Of a DNA stretch of 64,000 nt, positions 56,350 to 64,000 are shown piece by piece (position 1 is the first letter of the stretch; each line of letters begins with the position of its first letter). A program made the position numbers and the translations under genes. The notes under the pieces were generated by a model, which searched no databases, was not told the DNA's origin, and saw only the letters and a program-made list of their open reading frames with translations. The stretch is from the NCBI RefSeq assembly GCF_032854445.1, contig NC_088299.1, positions 14,317,608-14,381,607 on the forward strand, read 5' to 3'. The stretch comes from Liolophura sinensis (taxonomy: Eukaryota > Mollusca > Polyplacophora > Chitonida > Chitonidae).

Positions 56350-56704
56350 TGGGTATGTATGTTTTGGGGTTTAACGTTGTACTTAACAATTTTCAGTCAT
56401 ATAACAACGAGGAGTCATTCGGTTTGTATACATATACTGTGTCTTCTGGCAGGGCCATTTCGCCAAAGTTACTGCCTCCGCTGAGGTATCATGCCGGAGA
56501 CACCATACATGACACCCCACCCGTCACATTATACTGACACCAGCCCAACCAGTCCTGTTTCCTTGTTCCAGCCTCTCGGTGCTGAGCGCCAAGCGAGGCA
56601 ACAACAAGTACCATTTTTCAAGTCTTTGAACTGACCCGATCCGGGTTTGATCCCGTATCTACCGACTTCGAAACGGACGCTCTAATCGTTAGGCCACCGA
56701 AGCG
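56350..56704 (-). mobile_element. SINE-A copy 2, tRNA-derived
   Basis: The left end matches copy 1 (GGGGTTTAACGTTGTACTTA). Read on the minus strand, the right end begins ACCGCTTCGGTGGCCTAACG with an A-box-like TGGCCTAACGATTAGAGCG and a B-box-like GGGATCAAACCCGG, so the head is tRNA-derived. Confidence 0.72.
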
Positions 56705-57349
56705 GTTTAACAGAGCCATGACAAAGCTAATACATGTTTAGTTTATTTTGTTGGATTGGCGTACCTCAAGAATATTTCGCTTATAGAACGGCCGTCATAT
56801 TTATGTGTGGAGGAAATCGCAGCGCGCGAAAGAAAGCCACCTCTAACCGCCTGACAAATCGCCTGACGTAAAGCCGCAGCCATGACCCAGCGGGTGATAC
56901 GAGAAGAAAACTTTAGCAGAATTTAGGCATCTATTTACAAATCCTGTATATTTCTCAATGATTTCATTTATTTATTCTATTGTGATTTATTTACGTTGCT
57001 GAAGCATATTTAACTCATATATGACGGACGTCAATTTTTATGAGTGGAACTGTGTAAACCACAAACCTTTGACAAGTTATTGAGGAACTTTTCCACGTGT
57101 AAGGCACACAGATATGTACACTGTATTTGTGGGATTTCAACGAGCGTTTGTCTGCGAAAACGGACACACGGGTGCGGTCAACCGATTGTCGTCACCAAGG
57201 CAAACACGAACTGTGAGAGTGGAGAATTTACAAATTTCCTGTTCAATGCCAGGTTTGAATCCACACCTCGTCTGCCCTACAGCGACTGTATAACAATCAT
57301 CTTAACCACTCTATATGACTGATTGAATCTGTATATTATAACGTGAGTG
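56705..57349. other. SINE remnants, no gene
   Basis: A decayed SINE-B (CTCAAGAATATTTCGCTTAT) at about 56740-56890 and a SINE-C copy at 57020-57310 (ACAAGTTATTGAGGAACTTT). Confidence 0.55.
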
Positions 57350-57880
57350 TGGTTTGGTGGTGGAGTGTGGCTCTGAGGAGAAGAGTGATGTTGGGGGTGA
57401 AGTGTCATTTCGGGGAAGAATGTAGTTTTAGGGGAGCGCGGTCCACAGGTTTCCTAGTCAAGAGGTGACACAGGATTGTGGTTTTGTGGAGGAGTGTGGT
57501 TTTTGGGATGAAGTGTGGTTTCGGGGAGAAGTGTGGTTTCAGGGGAGCGCGGTCCACAGGTTTCCTAGTCAAGAGGTGACACAGGAGTGTGGTTTTGTGG
57601 AGGAGTGTGGTTTTTGGGATGAAGTGTGGTTTCGGGGTGGGGTATGGTTTGAGTAGAAGTGTGATTTCGGGGAGGAATGTGGTCAGGTTTCAGGGAGGAG
57701 TGGTTTAGGGGTGAAATGTGGTTTTGGGGAAGTGTTACGGAAGTTGTTGGTTGTGGTGAAGTTGTTGGTTGTGGTGAGGAATGTGGTTTTGGAGAGGGTT
57801 TGTTGGAGTGGAGTGTCGCTTTGGCTGGAGTGTGGTTATGGGCAGGATTGTAGTTTTCTGGTGGAGTGTGGTGAGTGCTT
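57350..57880. repeat. G/T-rich tandem repeat including two 111-bp copies
   Basis: GTGTGGTTTYGGGGAGGA-like short units throughout. A 111-bp segment starting TTCCTAGTCAAGAGGTGACA at 57451 repeats at 57562. Strand-asymmetric G runs could form G-quadruplexes. Confidence 0.88.
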
Positions 57881-57964
57881 GGGTGTTTTACGCTTTAACG
57901 TTGTTTTTAACATTGTTCCTGTTATCGACCAAGTCAGTACAGGAAATTCCACCACTAATCGTAT

Positions 57965-58135
57965 TTTTTGACTGGTATTTCCGTACACGCCGTACTCGAG
58001 AATATTTCACTTATACGACGGCCGCTGGCATAATGATGGGCGGACTAAGCTCAGGGGGAACCCACCATCATCCGCAGGTTGCTGACAAACATTCCCACTT
58101 ACGGAGAAGCTAGCATGCATGAGCTGGACTTGAAC
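57965..58135 (+). mobile_element. SINE-B copy
   Basis: GCCGTACTCGAGAATATTTC, ACTTATACGACGGCCGCTGG, CATCCGCAGGTTGCTGACAA, ending GCATGAGCTGGACTTGAACT. Confidence 0.78.
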
Positions 58136-58259
58136 TCACAGCGACCACATTGGTCATTAATCGTGTGATAAGCGTTATCAATGATGTTGAACAGACAACT
58201 TAGACGCCACACACGCGTAACGTATACATCTGTCAAGAATATCCAAGAGAAGTCCAAAT

Positions 58260-58545
58260 TTTTATTGAAAACAATAAAGAAAGATAGGAAATAAAGAAAG
58301 ATAAGAAATAAAGAAAGATAAGAAATAAAGAAAGGGCCAATAAGAAATGAAGAAACAACCGATAGCAAAGAAATTGCCGGTAACAAACAAAAAGTGCCGG
58401 TAACAAAAAAAAAAAAAAAACTGCCAGTAACCAAAAAAAAAGAAAGAAAAGAAAACGCCGATAAGAAAGAAAGAAAACACCGATAAGTAAGAAAGAAAAC
58501 ACCGATTGCAAAGAAAGAAAAAACACCGACAACAAAGGAACACTT
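58260..58545. repeat. A/G-rich short tandem repeats
   Basis: 17-bp units (GAAAGATAAGAAATAAA) followed by longer units with RCCGATAAGAAAGAAAGAAA. Minus-strand phenylalanine/leucine-rich frames here are artefacts. Confidence 0.9.
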
Positions 58546-60056
58546 TTCTGAGTTCGCACAACCTGTATTTACAAACGGTAGTTTATCAACATCACAACAT
58601 TTCTAAGATTTGGGTTTGATTATAACTGGTTACATAAGTTTTCATGCCGAATTTACGATTCCAGGCTGTACCGAGTCATGTAGAGCTTTGAAACTACTAG
58701 TCAGTCACAGATATTGAATAATGTAGAAAATATCTGAACACCAAGCCAACAGTAAGATGCTTAAGTCTGTCCTTCAGAATACTTATCATTGGAATTATTA
58801 TATAATTGTTTTTAACACATTTCGCACATAAATCGCAACTTCCATATTTTGCGGAAGATCAAGATTAGTCGAGTTAATCAGATTCAGCTGTTAAAAACGT
58901 ATAATTTAGAAACGATGCTGAATAAAAGAGGCTTGTCCGATGCTATGTTGTGGAATAACTTCTCATCTTTCTCCAGGACACACTGCACGAGGAATACTCT
59001 AAATACCTATCCCACATTGGTCTGTACCATATAATCTGCGCCATACCGGGGGCAGTATGCTGTAAAGTAAACAGGGGGACGTCAGCCGTAATGCCCAGCT
59101 ATTATGTGTGGTGAAGAACAAAACGATAACAGGAAAATTTTACAGGAGAATGGGTGGGCGAAGTGAGGACGTGGCTTTGGGTGTGACACAACAAACAAGA
59201 CTCACAGCAGTCTGTCAGGACATCCAGTAGGTGGGAGTGGTTTGGATTCCCCTACTCTTTGCGTAGTTGGATACAAAACTACGGCGCGTTCGAAATGTAT
59301 ACTATTGGCGTGCAAAAATTGTCTTGGAATGACAACTTGTAAGAAAACACAGTTTGAGATTGGTCAAATATGTAATGTGTATTTCTTTGTTTGTTGTTTT
59401 ACGCCATACTCAGGATTTTTTCCCTTGTACTATATGGACTATTGTTTCTTGAGTTGGAGAAGAAAATAGCTCCAGTGGATGTGAGGGCAGTTCTTGTCTG
59501 AGCAATGGATGCTTGGGAGAATGGGCGTGTAGGTGTCTAGTATATACGCACCTACACGCACTTCGTTGCGACATGAAAAAACTGAACTCTGATTTAGTAG
59601 CAGGCTACCCAAACAGCTTGTCTTTAGGACACACCTGAATGCAAAACTTCAGTTCAGTACACAACGTACGTTTACGTCCACATGGATTCTAATACACAAG
59701 ACATGTAAAAGGTCAAGAATCCAAAAAACTTTGAAAAAAGCTAGGTAAGCACATAAATAAATTTTCACTCTTATTTTTTTCTCTTCACTACAGATATCTG
59801 AAGTTTCCCAATGTTACAATTTTCCTTCAAGAAAATCTGTCTTATATTTCTTATTTCATTCCCATGGCATTCTCCTAACAAACTACGAGGATACTAAATT
59901 AGAACATGTCTAAATATGGTTCCTAGGTTGATCAAAAACTGGAAATGCTGACATTTTCCTTGACATGGCCCATAAACATTTTACTGATAGAAAACAACTG
60001 AAATCGCACCTTCTATCCTACTATTTATCAGTCCAAGATAATAAACAAACCTTCCC
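58546..60056. other. intergenic, downstream of SPT16
   Basis: No gene recognised. A SINE-B fragment (TTTACGCCATACTCAGGATT) lies near 59395-59450. Confidence 0.4.
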
Positions 60057-60070
60057 TTTATTTATTTATT
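60057..60070 (-). terminator. poly(A) signals of the SPT16 gene
   Basis: Three overlapping AATAAA hexamers on the minus strand, about 195-210 nt beyond the TGA stop at 60266. Confidence 0.6.
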
Positions 60071-60265
60071 TATCGATTTTTTCTTTTGCTGACATGAAGT
60101 GAGCATGAACTGAGCTATTCAGCTCAAAAAATAGACCACATTCATGATCCGTATAGCACAGACTAAGCCAGGAAAGTAAGTGTTCAAACTGGTCTGCAGA
60201 CACCCACATTAAAACTTGGTCCAACTGGGTTTCAGTTTTGTCTCGACAATCCCTGAAACGCTCGC

Positions 60266-64000
<3,735 letters not shown>

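Overview
This is a gene-poor, intron-rich animal nuclear window, most likely from a mollusc or another lophotrochozoan. The evidence is canonical GT-AG introns with matching phases, single exons scattered over tens of kilobases, many tandem minisatellites, and several interspersed SINE-like families, one of which I associate from memory with mollusc genomes. A bursicon-alpha-like cystine-knot hormone (a protostome and wider bilaterian gene) fits. There are no prokaryotic operons, no CRISPR array and no rRNA. No viral genes were recognised.

Layout. (1) Positions 323-13010, plus strand: a complete seven-exon gene that I assembled from matching splice phases. It encodes a 266-residue secreted protein: signal peptide, one ten-cysteine Ly6/uPAR (LU) domain, three six-cysteine EB-like modules, and a hydrophobic tail typical of GPI anchoring. 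Its 6.75 kb first intron holds a large imperfect inverted repeat (foldback element), and its second intron holds a 1.5 kb pyrimidine-rich minisatellite. (2) 16034-16505, minus: the bursicon-alpha-like coding exon. (3) 18-24.1 kb: weak exon candidates, a MITE-like palindrome and a 1 kb minisatellite. (4) 25544-26641, minus: three exons of an unrecognised cysteine-rich protein, the last with a possible frameshift. (5) 29551-31121, minus: two exons of a secreted EF-hand protein, incomplete at its 3' end. (6) 31-60 kb: largely non-coding, with SINEs, MITEs, an 80-bp palindrome, at least eight minisatellites and three candidate exons. (7) 60266-63229, minus: the last four coding exons of the histone chaperone SPT16 (FACT complex), whose 5' part lies beyond position 64000.

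The genes do not form a functional cluster. The LU/EB protein is a cell-surface protein, bursicon is a neurohormone, the EF-hand protein is secreted, and SPT16 is a nuclear chromatin factor. Most open frames longer than 60 codons here are by-products of tandem repeats (notably at 7.07-9.16, 13.9-14.4 and 21.4-22.5 kb) and are not genes. Exon boundaries were read by eye from splice signals and phase agreement. No alignment or transcript data were available.
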